From Doris montereyensis (lineage: Eukaryota; Mollusca; Gastropoda; Nudibranchia; Dorididae): DNA of 64,000 bases. Every line of letters starts with the position of its first letter. Position 1 is the stretch's first letter. The stretch covers positions 132,001-196,000 of the forward strand of contig JAXRKP010000024.1 of assembly GCA_037039925.1 (NCBI GenBank), given 5' to 3'. A program made the translations under genes and the position numbers. Below, piece by piece: positions 30,201 through 41,815 of this stretch. The notes under the pieces were generated by a model. That model saw only the letters and a program-made list of their open reading frames with translations. It was not told the origin of the DNA and did no database searches.

Positions 30201-33200
30201 TTGCCTTAAATGGGCGCCTCCGAGAATACCTTGTTTTAGCAAATGGCACAGTTGTCTACAGAGGATTTGACACAAAGCATGGAGTTCAAAGAAGAACAGA
30301 TAATCAAAGTAATAAGTTTGATCATGTAACTAATTTATTTTTTTCTGTATTAGTTGCTTGTTATTATGGGCCTATGTTTTATGAAAGTATGTTCAACTAT
30401 GGGCTTTAAGGGGATATTTGTTTTCCTTCTTTTATTTTCTTGTTTTGAATACAAGTGGCCAACTATAACCAGGATAGTTTTGATGAGTCAAATAAAGTTT
30501 TTTTTAGGATGTTCCATGAGCGAGATGTCTTTTTTTGTTGCCTTTTTCTGGTTTGTTTTGGTTTGATTTTAAAGGATTTTTTAACATTCATTTTTATCTT
30601 GTAAGGAAGTGATCATAAGTCAATAACCACTACAACTAAATTCACAATTTGACAAGGTCCAACATATTATTCACATCAAACATTTGGAATCTTATGAATA
30701 GCTCATTATATGCTAAAAAGATATTAATTTTTGCTAAAGGAGAGTTAGAGGTTAAAGTACTTCTTTTTTTAATGTTTAGATATGCTCAGTAAAATATTCT
30801 CTTATCTTTATTTAGATAAACCTTTTGAAAGGGTACTATGCCATGATTTGTTTCATTCTATATCTTTCCATTTCCATTTTTTTCTTTTTCAGTCATCACT
30901 TTTGTCATTCAAGTAATTACTGACACTGGTCAGGCTGAAACACCATCAATTGTCTTTGATCCAAATGCAATTGACAATATTGGTAAGTTTGAGTATTTGG
31001 AAAGCATTTGTTGATAAATATAATACATCGGAACCTCTCTAATCGGGACCCCGAGGAATCAGGAAACCTGGGCAATTGGGAAGAAATCTCAGGGAACGGA
31101 ATTTTTTCTTTAGGCTTATTGAAAATTTGTAGAGGACTTGCATTGATTATCATCGCTACTTATATCATATTTATTTATTCCAACATGCACTTGTTATCCA
31201 AATTTGGTTTCGTGTTAGCAAAACCCGGGCAGTGGACAGGTACGCACCTGAACACGGAGTAGATGATCCCGCCCTCCATGAGTCTCCTGTTGCCTTGCAG
31301 GTCGGTCTTGGCTGATCAAAGACTAAGGGAGTTAACCCTGACAGAAACCAACCTGCTGCCTTGCAGGTTGATCTTGACCGACCAAAGGCTAAGGAGTTAA
31401 CCCTGACAGAAAATAGCAACCTGCTGCCTTGCATGCTGGTCTTGAATGACCAAAGGTTAAAGAAGTTTACCCTGACAGAAAATAACAAGGCCTGGAAGAG
31501 GGCCTCAAGGTGGCAGCCCCACCATCTACCTAGGGTACAGTGGGCTAATCCCCTGCTTATCCAAAACCAAACTGATGCAGAGAAATAAATATAATATAAC
31601 CCGGCTTGACCTTTCAACGACGAAAATGGAAACAAACACGGACTGTGATTTTTGGAACATGGAATGTTAGGACAATAAATGGAAGAAAGTTAGAATTAGT
31701 TGAATAAATGGAAAAATTCAAAGTAGACATTTTGGCTATTACAGAAACAAAGAAAAAAGGACAAGGAATACAAAATGTAGGACCAAATCATATTTTAATC
31801 TTCTCAGGAGTAGATGTCTAAGATAGAGCTAGAGCAGGAGTAGGTCTCCTAGTGCATAAAAGACAGGAAAAGCCACTAGAAAGCTGGAAATGCATAACCC
31901 CACGGCTATTAGAGGTAAATATTAAACCAAAAGGAAGAGAAATTAAATTATTAATAGCTTATAGACCAAACGAAGACGCCACTAAAGAAGAAAAAGATAC
32001 CATCGAAAACAATTTACAAATAGCTGCAGAGAATCTTAAACACAAACAGGAACTAATGGTTTTAGGAGATTTAAACGCTAGAGTAGGCAACAATATAGAA
32101 ACATAAGGAGGAGTAATAGGTAAAGAAGAAGAGACAACAACTTCTCAAAATGGAGAGAGACTAATAGATTTTTGCCTAAGGAATAACATGAAAATAACCA
32201 ACACCTTTTTTCCTCATAAAGATATCCACAAATATACAAGAGTAAATGAAGACAGGTGTGAAAAGTCAATGATAGACTACATAATAGTTAGCTGCTCCCC
32301 TTTTTTTACAGTACATTGGATACAAGAGTAAACAGTGGAGCAGAAATATTTAGTGATCAACACCTAGTGATTGCCCAAATGAGATTACTGACTGAAGAAA
32401 ACAAACAGAAAAGGAAGAGAAGAAAGCTACTAAACTCAAAAAGAGGAATGAAATAAACCAATAATAAAAAATATATACCAATCTAGGATAAAAGATTTAT
32501 CAGTGAAAGGCAGATGGACCTGAATGATAGCACAATAGAAGAAAAGTGGCAAATGTATAGAGAAACACTCCTCGGTTGTTGTACTGAAGAGGTCTGTGGT
32601 AGGAAACAAATTAAAGGAGATGGGAAAAGAACAGCTTGGTGGAATGAGAATGTCAAAACTAAGATCAAAGAAAAGAAGGATGCCTGGAAGAAGTAATTGC
32701 AAACAAAGAGACCAGAGGATAGAATAGGTTATGTGAATAAAAGAACTATCGCAAAGAGAAAGTTAGGAAAGTAAAACAGGAACAATGGGAAGAGTTTGGA
32801 CAAAGACTTCAAGAAAGCTATCAAGGAAATCAAAAGCTGTTCTGGGGGCAATGAAGAGCATGAGAAAGACCAAAGCATGCCCAATATGACAAATTAAGAA
32901 TGCCAAAGGAGAAATAATGAAAGAAGACAGCTAAATCATGGAAGCGTGGAGAAAGTATTTTCACCAATTTCATAATCCCTCCAGAACATATGAAACAAGG
33001 AGTAAAGATCAATTAGTAAGAGTAACAAGTAATTAAGAGGAAACAGCTGAAGATGTAGATATACAAATGGAAGAAATCCAAAAAGCTTTAAGAAAAGTGA
33101 AATTAGGAAAAGCCTCAGGAGCAGATCAAGTTTATCCAAAAATGATTAAAAACCAAGAGAGAGAGACAGACAAACTACTACATGCAATATGCCAACAAGC

Positions 33201-36200
33201 ATGGAAGTCCAAACAGATGCTAGACGACTGGACAAAGGGAATGGTAGTACAAATACAAAAGAAAGGATCAACCATGGAATGCTCAAACTATAGAAAGATA
33301 TCACTACTTAGCGTACCAAGAAAAGTGTATGCCAGGATACTGGAAATGAGACTAAGGAAAAGAGTAGAGGATCAGATTGGAGAACATCAGAGTGGATTAA
33401 GACCAGAAAGAAGTGTACAAGACCACATATATACAATGAGACAAATAATAGAAAAATTCCTTGAGAGAAACATTTACTTGCACCTCTGTTTATTTGACAT
33501 TGTGAGGAGGGACGAACTATGGCATTCCTTAAAAGAACACAATGTAGAGCAAAATTTAATTGAGGTCATTAGAAGTTCTTACATTAAACCAACATGTGCA
33601 GTGAGAGTAGCTGGAAACCATATCTGCAGAATTTGATGTAGATATAGGGGTAAGACAGGGTTGTATCCTAAGTCCTCTTCTGTTTATCACATTTATGGAT
33701 TCAGTCGCAAAGGCATCCTCAAAAATGAAAAAATGAATGTAGGTATGTGAAAGCTCAAACCAGTAAATGTACAATGCTTTCATTTGCCGATGATTTCGTT
33801 CTGTTTGGAAAATCAGAAAGTGACCTTCAGTCAAATATCAACATTATAAACAATGAACTAAATAAAAGAGGAATGAGAGTAAATGCAAAGAAAGCCAAAA
33901 CAATGCTAGTAACTAGGGAAGCTAAAACACAAAATCTTATGTTGGGCAGGGAGAATTTAGAACATGTTCACAGCTACAATTATCTAGGAGTAATGATTAA
34001 CTCTGAGAGAAAACTAAGAGAAGAAATCAGCCAGAGAAGCCAAAAGGCAAGTGCAATATATAACCATCTAGGAAAGGCATTTGTACGTAAACAAGAATTG
34101 TCAACAAAAACCAAAATGGCAGTATACAATACAGTTTATTGTCCTACTCTCCTCTATGGCAGTGAAACCTGGACCTTTGACAGTATAGATTACAGTAGAG
34201 TACAGGCAGCTGAAATGAAATATCTAAGAAGAGTAGTAGGGAAAACTAAAAGAGACAAAATCAGAAACACAACAATAAGAGATCAAACCAAAACAAATGG
34301 CATTAAAACTAAGATAAAAACAAGTCAATTGAGATGGTTTGGGCATGTAAACAGAATGAATGACAATAGAATAGCTAACTCAGTATACAGTGCTAAAGCT
34401 CAAGGTAAAAAACCAAAAGGCAGACCTCGGAGAAAGTGGGAAGAAGATATAAAAGAGGCATTGAAGAATAGAAATTTAACTTTTTTGGAAGGAAACAGAA
34501 AATGCCAGGACAGGGCATCCTGGAGAAAGTTCATCTCGGGCATCAGAACCTATACACCGAAAGGTAGAATGGGAACTGATAAAGAAAAAAAAGAAAGAAA
34601 GTTAGCAAAACATCAATTATTACAAATGCATTAGTGCTACACGTGTTATACATTACATAATATGTACACGATGTCACGAGTGCCAGTTCACAACGACCAT
34701 AAGCCAGACACACCAAATACCCACTACGAAGGTGTGAAAGCAGACCAGTCCTTGCTCGTCCACCTAACAATGCAGTATGGTATTGACACAGGGTGGTGCT
34801 TAGAAAGCAGACTTGCGCACTGCAATAGTCTTTTATTGCCTGCTTAACCCACCAATCACAAGGGTGGACGCAAGGAGATTTAACAATTCACCGTGCTTTC
34901 TTGATTACGTGTCTTATATCTCTACTGTCCAACGAAGATCAACTATGAGTAGTATGAATGTCAGGGAATTCTCTGGTGAATGCCATCTTCGTTTTGATCA
35001 ACTGGTCCTGTGGCTACTTGTTCGTTTAATTCTGCATTTTACTACTCATAGAAGGGTTTATGTACCTCGAACTGCTGAGGAAAACCAAAATCCCTAGATC
35101 CCCAGAAAATCGGGAAACTCTGCAAATCAGGACAATTTTACAATCCACCGAGTGCCTGATTAGAGAGGTTCCTTTGCATTGTTCAATTTCAAGTTAAAAA
35201 TGTAATTTTTTGGCTCCTAACAGTGAATGTTAGGTAACATTTTGAACTTCAACTGCAACTAAATTCACAATATGACAAGGTGTGTTGATGTCTTTGAATT
35301 AAAAGGTTTTGGTATTTAGTCATTGAAATAGTTGTGTTTGTGTATGCTTGTCTTTCTGTCTACATTTTAACCTCAAACAGTATGGCTGTCCTTAATTCAA
35401 AACTTCTGATTGGCCAACTGTTTACTTTCTTTTTCTGTCCTTAATTCAAAACTTCTGATTTTTCTTTCTCTGAATCCTTGTCTCACTTTATTTGTATCCT
35501 AGATATTCATGCATTTATGAATCTATGAAAACGTGTAGACCTCTTTTAGTTTTCTACAATGATTACAAAAAGTTAATTAAATTCTTTATTGTATGCCTTT
35601 AAGTCCTGAATACTTTATGTTTAAAACCCTGACATGAATTTGCTTTTCCACCACAGGAACAACTCAAGTTCCCCCACGCCTTTACCGGTTCGTTCAAGTA
35701 TTGAAGTGTACGAAGAAGTCTGGTTCATCATTTTGATGTGCGTTCTTGCACTTGGTCTCCTGTTTCTCATTATTGCCCTTTGCCTATGTAGGAGTAGTCC
35801 AAGGGCACCATACATCAGAGAGCGAATGCCACTGCCCGGAGCTAATCAGCCAAAGCCAACCAGAAGTCTTTATGTTATTGATTCTGGAGATGGAAGTGTG
35901 TTAGATGCAACAGTAAGATACAAATGTTTTTCATCATAATTGTTGACTCAGGATAACAAAATATGTACTGAGTTTTATAATGCTTTTATCAACTACATGG
36001 CTTAGAAAATCCAACTTTTTAGTGATGATGAGGGTACTTAAACAATATGGTTTTCACGTTGAGGAAATTTATTAAAGGTAAAGGGGAAAAATGTTGAAAT
36101 AACTGAAAATGTATTTGTTTGTATATAAGTTTGAAAGGAAAGCATAGATGTGTTTGCCCTCTTCACTATGAAGGAAGGAAGAGTAAAAAAAAAAGTATAT

Positions 36201-36977
36201 ATGTGATGAGAGAACTTCTTCTTCTCGTAGTTTTCAAGGGATTAAAAACTCAAATGGTTTGGACATGTCTTGAGAATGGGGCCACAACAGCCAGCCTCAA
36301 GGCAACACACCTGGCCCACATCCGACAATTGCATCTCCCCTCTGCACTTTGTGGTATAAGAGGACAGAAAAATTAAAAGTAAAAGTAAATGTAAAGTAAA
36401 AAGTCAATACAGTTTAAGAAACTTTAAGCTCATGTTTATGATAACTTGATTTGAATATCCTCTCCTTTTCAGGAATTACCAAGGGAACGTATGGGTAACA
36501 ATGAAAACTTTTTCAAGGCCCGGGCTATGGACTTATTAATCCTGCCTTTTCTCAAGACGGTTATTTGAGTCAAGCTTCATCAGGCAAACTTTCTAGGTCA
36601 TTTACACAGCGGGAGATTGATGATACAATGCATGACTGGGACAAAATGTTTGACAGTGGTTTGGTAAGTCGCTTAAGGATTTATTTTTTTCTTCACTCCT
36701 TGGCTCACACTTTGTCATCAAGAGATATAAATATATTTTCCTTTATTAAAGCTGTTGGATGTTTATAAATTAATCTAAAAAAAATGTAGTTGTCTTAACG
36801 GTAATCTTTCATATCATTTCAGTCACGCTTGTATCTCTTTTTCTTCCATGACAAATTCTTTAAATAAACTTTTTTTCCCAGTTTGATGATCTTGATGAGG
36901 ATGAAGGGAGCAGTCTAAGTGAACGAACTTTCAGTTACACAAGGGAACAAACTGTTTTCACCGACACACATTTGTGA
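187..36977 (+). CDS. USH2A: Usherin (USH2A-like), 3' half of gene, 37 exons
   Basis: Usherin is a large cell-surface protein of sensory cilia, stereocilia and basement membranes; its tail binds PDZ scaffolds such as whirlin and harmonin. The chained exons encode about 23 FN3 domains, recognised by the recurring Trp, Pro-x-x-Pro-Asn-Gly and Tyr-x-Tyr positions and the usherin-typical Ala-Cys-Thr-x-x-Gly-Cys strand. Further marks are a CC-rich module, one membrane helix, a tail with APYIRER and a final DTHL before TGA at 36975-36977. Intron phases match from exon to exon, with domain borders mostly in phase 1 and mid-domain introns in phase 0. The first visible exon begins in phase 1, so the gene continues upstream. 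No laminin or EGF-like part is present. Single-base frame breaks occur in more than a dozen exons (see findings). Orthology to usherin is firm because module order, Cys-rich block and C terminus all agree. Confidence 0.94.
1721..2290 (-). mobile_element. Tc1/mariner-like transposon remnant
   Basis: On the minus strand about 2240-2110 reads NPCDFFLWGYLKDQVFRNPV, then SEQLKK and a stop. This resembles the conserved C-terminal part of Tc1/mariner-type DDE transposases (the P-D/C-FFLWGYLKD stretch). Downstream on that strand lies CAGTTACCTTATTTTTGGGA (1749-1730), reminiscent of the terminal repeats of such elements. The catalytic upstream portion is absent and the other end was not found. It lies in the USH2A intron 1083-2384. 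A decayed fragment. Confidence 0.5.
5706..5990 (-). mobile_element. tRNA-derived SINE, family 1
   Basis: Read on the minus strand the element begins GGCGTTGGTGGCCGAATGG, a tRNA-like A-box region, followed by a B-box-like GATTTAAATCC. It then has the family body (GTTGTGTTCCTTGGGAAAGG, AGAAACTGGGATAA, TCTATGGGCC). The same body recurs at 8111-8570, 43800-44117, 48690-48985 and 60773-60945, which makes it a dispersed family. This copy has head and tail and lies in the intron 5545-6452. Confidence 0.75.
7995..8026. repeat. GT microsatellite
   Basis: An uninterrupted GT run of about 16 units lies in a USH2A intron, 55 bases after the exon ending at 7939. Confidence 0.9.
8111..8570 (+). mobile_element. 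Two tandem family-1 SINE copies
   Basis: The first copy (about 8111-8340) has a tRNA-like head (GCCCATTAGTTAGACTGCC), a B box (GAGTTTGAATCC), and the body with GAAACCAGGATAAG and TCTATGGGCC. The second (about 8341-8570) starts inside the head at GGTCATGAGATC, has GGTTCAAATC, and repeats the body ending in TCTATTGGTCG. The pair is head to tail in the intron 7940-8849. The second copy's shortened head suggests insertion into, or copying with, the first. Confidence 0.65.
9254..12984 (+). CDS. USH2A: USH2A cysteine-rich module exons
   Basis: Exons: 9254-9353, 10063-10221, 11252-11382, 11580-11768, 12243-12393, 12779-12984. They encode a run of CC and CCG pairs (ICCDG, CCGNR, VCCPD, SCCGS, MCCNG, QCCGG, VCCGD, TCCG, LCCVS, TCCGM, SCCNF) ending in CDFDTSRYKC. 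This is the cysteine-rich insert characteristic of usherin, and it splits one FN3 domain whose halves lie in 7824-8941 and 12779-13982. Frame breaks are one extra T at 10102-10105, one extra base (or a lost CT) near 11706-11711, and one lost base near 12814-12824. With each corrected, exon lengths fit the flanking phases. The cysteine pairs probably form disulfides outside the cell; their pairing cannot be read from sequence. Confidence 0.9.
10490..10978. repeat. Cluster of TCACAAAA-CGATATA motifs with inverted ends
   Basis: TCACAAAACACGATATA at 10535-10551 is repeated as a perfect 17-bp inverted copy at 10962-10978. Related copies of the motif occur near 10495 (TCACAAAATGCGACATA, + strand), near 10795 and 10830 (minus strand) and near 10890 (minus strand). 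The structure looks like a small inverted-repeat element or MITE in the intron 10222-11251. No coding sequence is visible. Confidence 0.45.
13305..13421. repeat. Foldback repeat (imperfect hairpin)
   Basis: The left arm starts CTATGCCAAAAGCTGATATA and contains CCTCACAATTT (13339-13349). The right arm, read in reverse complement from 13421, starts CTATGCAAAATACTGATGTA and contains the same CCTCACAATTT. The arms are about 45-48 bases and the loop about 25. It lies in the intron 12985-13784 and looks like a small foldback element. Confidence 0.6.
13785..20256 (+). CDS. USH2A: USH2A FN3 exons between Cys-rich module and giant exon
   Basis: Exons: 13785-13982, 15747-15901, 16212-16403, 17374-17476, 17948-18053, 18809-18994, 19207-19320, 19879-20256. 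They encode the second half of the split FN3 and about five further FN3 domains. Examples are the strand MTACNIAGC at about 15864, RVIVISSSSIELYW at 17961 and the intronless domain border in 19879-20256 (TTEEDIPSGLDAPQ). Frame breaks occur at 13811-13814 (one extra base), the G run 13896-13899 (one lost), 16325-16331 (one lost) and 17957-17961 (one lost). Exon 17374-17476 is worse and is listed separately. The other exons read cleanly and keep the FN3 core residues. Confidence 0.87.
14786..15304. mobile_element. Pogo/Tigger-type MITE
   Basis: The 519-bp segment starts CAGTCTACTGCCAG and ends ...AGCAGACTG, giving inverted CAGTCT termini, and is flanked on both sides by TA (14784-14785 and 15305-15306). 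Internal ATCCGACAC sequences are also inverted near each end (about 14802 and 15251). TA flanks and CAGT termini fit nonautonomous pogo-like elements. No transposase is encoded. It sits in the intron 13983-15746. Confidence 0.65.
16501..16656. repeat. Purine-rich GA/GACA imperfect microsatellite
   Basis: Nearly pure purine tract of GAGA, GACAGA and AACAGACA units within the USH2A intron 16404-17373. The long Ser-Leu reading frames over it on the minus strand are artefacts of the repeat. Confidence 0.85.
16940..17121 (-). mobile_element. tRNA-derived SINE, second family
   Basis: Read on the minus strand from about 17121: GATCCAGAGGTAAGATGTCT resembles an A-box region and ATGGGTTCATGCCC a B box, followed by a tRNA-unrelated body. 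It does not share the body of the family-1 SINEs in this window. No terminal duplication could be fixed. Confidence 0.5.
17374..17476 (+). other. USH2A: Degenerate USH2A FN3 exon with in-frame TGA
   Basis: The exon lies between a good acceptor (ttccctttctag) and a weak donor (gtttgt). It starts in frame with DLTPYTQYTLNM, then VCTINGMC, and meets TGA at 17436-17438. Reading on in the same frame gives AEINVTLMKPT and a second TGA at the 3' end. Removing one G restores an NGCAE stretch but soon hits TAA. Joining it to the next exon (LHAP..RVIVIS) requires yet another shift. At least two changes are therefore needed, unlike every other broken exon here. It may hold several assembly errors, be a mutated exon that is skipped, or have alternative splice sites. 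Confidence 0.6.
21725..21995 (-). mobile_element. LINE 3'-end fragment
   Basis: On the minus strand the segment encodes, across frame breaks, a stretch like RWEDNITEWKGK followed by EKWKKLV and CSAPQDPGG. This is the C-terminal tail seen in many APE-type non-LTR retrotransposon reverse transcriptases. It is followed by a purine-rich tail. It lies in the intron 20257-22105; the rest of that intron shows nothing recognisable. Confidence 0.6.
22106..24083 (+). CDS. USH2A: USH2A giant exon (about six FN3 domains, furin-flanked insert)
   Basis: This 1978-nt exon has acceptor ttctttcag and donor AG|gtaaga in phase 2. It encodes the end of one FN3, five complete domains and most of another, with no intron at domain borders where the rest of the gene has them. 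Within the domain starting near SQPSPAIGSVNATHV the loop after EVLRRS is enlarged by about 84 residues. It runs from RKRR|S (22871-22885) to RVKR|Q (23123-23137), both matching the furin rule Arg-x-Lys/Arg-Arg. The insert holds one N-x-S site and two cysteines. Three frame breaks are visible: one base lost near 22141-22145, one extra G at 22462-22464, and one G lost in 23534-23537 (ACTG to GCTESEP). Confidence 0.92.
24748..30982 (+). CDS. USH2A: USH2A distal FN3 exons before the membrane helix
   Basis: Exons: 24748-24914, 26075-26383, 26840-27036, 27911-28006, 28807-29051, 29336-29556, 30129-30308, 30893-30982. They encode the last five or six FN3 domains and need no frame correction. Recognisable stretches include VQACTNRGC, AINKAGRTASAW, AQVCTAVACGES, DLKWSAPTRPNG and QVITDTGQAETPS. 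The last exon ends AIDNIG in phase 1 and joins 35657 across a 4.7-kb intron filled by nested transposons. The ORF of 28807-29051 runs on past the donor (AA|gtggga) into intron sequence, so the true end is set by the in-phase join to KYEVYKRQ at 29336. Confidence 0.92.
31286..31488 (+). repeat. Three tandem 66-69-bp monomers in LINE 5' UTR
   Basis: Units start at 31286, 31352 and 31420, each beginning CCTGYTGCCTTGCA and ending near CCTGACAGAAA. They lie between the LINE start and its endonuclease region, where tandem promoter monomers are known in some other LINEs. Promoter function here is inference. Confidence 0.7.
31640..32330 (+). pseudogene. LINE apurinic-like endonuclease domain, broken
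   Basis: The frame begins IFGTWNVRTI, continues to DILAITETKKKG, then YRPNED, VLGDLNARVG and SMIDYIIVS. This is the usual order of the endonuclease/exonuclease/phosphatase-fold domain of APE-type LINEs, with the catalytic Asn, Glu and GDLN residues visible. In-frame stops fall near 31705, 31820 and 32104, so this copy as written cannot make the protein. Confidence 0.8.
33067..34600 (+). pseudogene. LINE reverse transcriptase domain, frameshifted
   Basis: Segment 33067-33636 holds LGKASGADQVYPKMIKN, the QKKGSTMECSNYRKISLLSV finger region and GEHQSGLRPERS. After a shift near 33630 comes GVRQGCILSPLLF. After another shift near 33745 comes SFADDFVLF with the catalytic Asp pair, then YNYLGVMI, YGSETWTF and the C-terminal RWFGHVNRMND and GRPRRKWEED. 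The last reading frame runs through the tail into the flanking duplication. A TGATAA at about 34577 in another frame is probably the original stop. Confidence 0.85.
35657..36977 (+). CDS. USH2A: USH2A transmembrane and cytoplasmic exons, DTHL terminus
   Basis: Exons: 35657-35912, 36473-36663, 36882-36977. The first encodes a juxtamembrane linker, an aromatic-acidic lead-in (YEEVW), a single hydrophobic helix of about 23 residues ending in LCLCR, then APYIRER, a motif shared with vertebrate usherin. The later exons give a Ser/Asp-rich tail (REIDDTMHDWDKMF, DDLDEDEGSS) ending TVFTDTHL and TGA. DTHL is a class I PDZ ligand and is the same terminal motif as in human usherin. Two one-base deletions break the frame: in the C run 35671-35675 and in the C run 36519-36521. 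The stop at 36975-36977 lies downstream of both. Confidence 0.93.
36238..36380 (+). mobile_element. LINE C-terminal fragment
   Basis: The plus strand reads KLKWFGHVLRMGPQQPASRQ, the RWFGHV motif of LINE C-terminal regions also present at 34330 and 49470. Only about 140 bases are recognisable. It lies in the short USH2A intron 35913-36472. Confidence 0.55.
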
Positions 36978-37935
36978 TAAAAGCTGCATATCGCTTATAA
37001 AGATTTTGATATGATAGATGTAATCAAGATGCAATATGAAAGTAAGCTGCATGAGTGATACTTTTGAGATGACAATTATAGGATGAAAGGGAAGAGTGTG
37101 AATTGATTTGTAAAGTTGAATACTTGATAATGACATCTTGTCAGTATTCACTTTGTTACTTTAATATATTAGCTTTGTAACAATTTCTCTTTTACTTTGC
37201 TATGGTTTGAATTTCAAACATTTAAAGTAAGGTTATATGCATACTCTTTTTAAATGTACTTAAGTTACCATAATATCTTTCACATACATGAGAGTTGCTT
37301 TTTATTTTGAAATCACAATGTAGATAGTGATTATTTTTTGTGTGCTGTTTATTGATCTCATATCAATATTTCAATGAGACTTTTGTCACGTTTTTCTTTG
37401 ATACAAATCCTCATCAGTTTTTGCAGTGTTTAACCATGCCCAATGTAAAAAAAAATAATTTTAGTACAAGAATTATAGAACAAGTGAGAATAATTCATCT
37501 CATTTTAATGTAAACATTGTTACGGTCAAATGCAATGATCACCAGCTTAAACATATTCATTTTTATCTTCTTTTTTTTTTGTCAAATTTATTAAATCTGT
37601 TACTCTAACAAGTTTCTGATGTCATATACCCTGTTATTATTCAAATCTAGTCACTTCTATGTAATTCGTGTGTTTGAAATTTGATCTTATTTATGAGATA
37701 ATGAGCGTTTGGTAAATGAAAAGTGATAAACGAAAATTTTATCATTTTTGACTTCACTAAACTGTGGTTTCTTTGGTGTTTGGTAATTGAGTGAATTTCT
37801 AGGCCGAGATGAAAGAGATACCATAAAATTGGCCACGGTTACTACCATGTTGTAGTATCTTTTTTAAATCCAGAACAAGCAGAGTGCAGAACAAACATGC
37901 TAAATATTAAAAATAAAGATGAATATGTAATACAG
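36978..37935 (+). other. USH2A 3' UTR with candidate poly(A) signal
   Basis: No coding potential follows the USH2A stop. The first convincing AATAAA is at 37912-37917 (taaaaataaagatg), about 935 bases after the stop. I take this as the likely 3' UTR; the cleavage site cannot be placed from sequence alone. Confidence 0.4.
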
Positions 37936-41570
<3,635 letters not shown>

Positions 41571-41815
41571 GAAAATCAATCACTTTTGTGCATTGACATG
41601 ATATTGAAAATCAATCACTTTTGTGCATTGACATGATATTGAAAATCAATCACTTTTGTGCATTGACATGATATTGAAAATCAATCACTTTTGTGCATTG
41701 ACATGATATTGAAAATCAATCACTTTTGTGCATTGACATGATATTGAAAATCAATCACTTTTGTGCATGACATGATATTGAAAATCAATCACTTTTGTGA
41801 TATTGAAAATTCAAT
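41571..41815. repeat. 35-bp minisatellite, about seven units
   Basis: Units begin GAAAATCAATCACTTTTGTG at 41571, 41606, 41641, 41676, 41711, 41746 and 41780. The first five periods are identical 35-bp copies. The sixth lacks one T and the last is shortened to 25 bp before the repeat fades. It lies in the intergenic region between USH2A and CFAP36. Confidence 0.95.

Larger units (their letters stand above)
31225..34600 (+). mobile_element. Near full-length APE-type LINE with 11-bp target duplication
   Basis: GTTAGCAAAAC occurs immediately before (31214-31224) and after (34601-34611) the element. In order it contains a 5' untranslated region with three tandem monomers, an endonuclease region, a reverse transcriptase region and a 3' purine tail (AAAGAAAGAAAG) directly before the duplication. 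Several stops and shifts interrupt the single coding frame. The intact duplication suggests a fairly recent insertion, and some breaks could be assembly indels. A 5'-truncated relative lies at 49201-49533. Confidence 0.85.
31030..35172. mobile_element. DNA element with inverted ends, split by a LINE
   Basis: GGAACCTCTCTAATC at 31030-31044 has a perfect inverted copy at 35158-35172, with weaker similarity continuing inward (GGGACCCCGAGG against AGGCACTCGGTGG). Removing the LINE at 31225-34600 and one copy of its 11-bp duplication leaves a nonautonomous element of about 756 bp. The terminal sequence resembles pogo-like elements, but I could not fix a target duplication. It lies in USH2A intron 34. 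Confidence 0.6.
324..36881. other. USH2A introns without recognised content
   Basis: Introns over 300 bases in which I see only AT-rich unique sequence and simple repeats are 324-946, 3014-3429, 3648-4041, 4234-4728, 4972-5331, 8942-9253, 9354-10062, 12394-12778, 15902-16211, 18054-18808, 19321-19878, 24084-24747, 24915-26074, 26384-26839, 27037-27910, 28007-28806, 29557-30128 and 30309-30892. Short pentamer runs occur at 12737-12757 (ATTGT) and 19557-19588 (GAATT), and a TA tract at 24267-24293. Introns with mobile elements are listed separately. Confidence 0.6.

Noticed and set aside
41571..41815. CRISPR-like array
   Set aside because: The 35-bp units are contiguous with no unique spacers, and the context is an animal genome.
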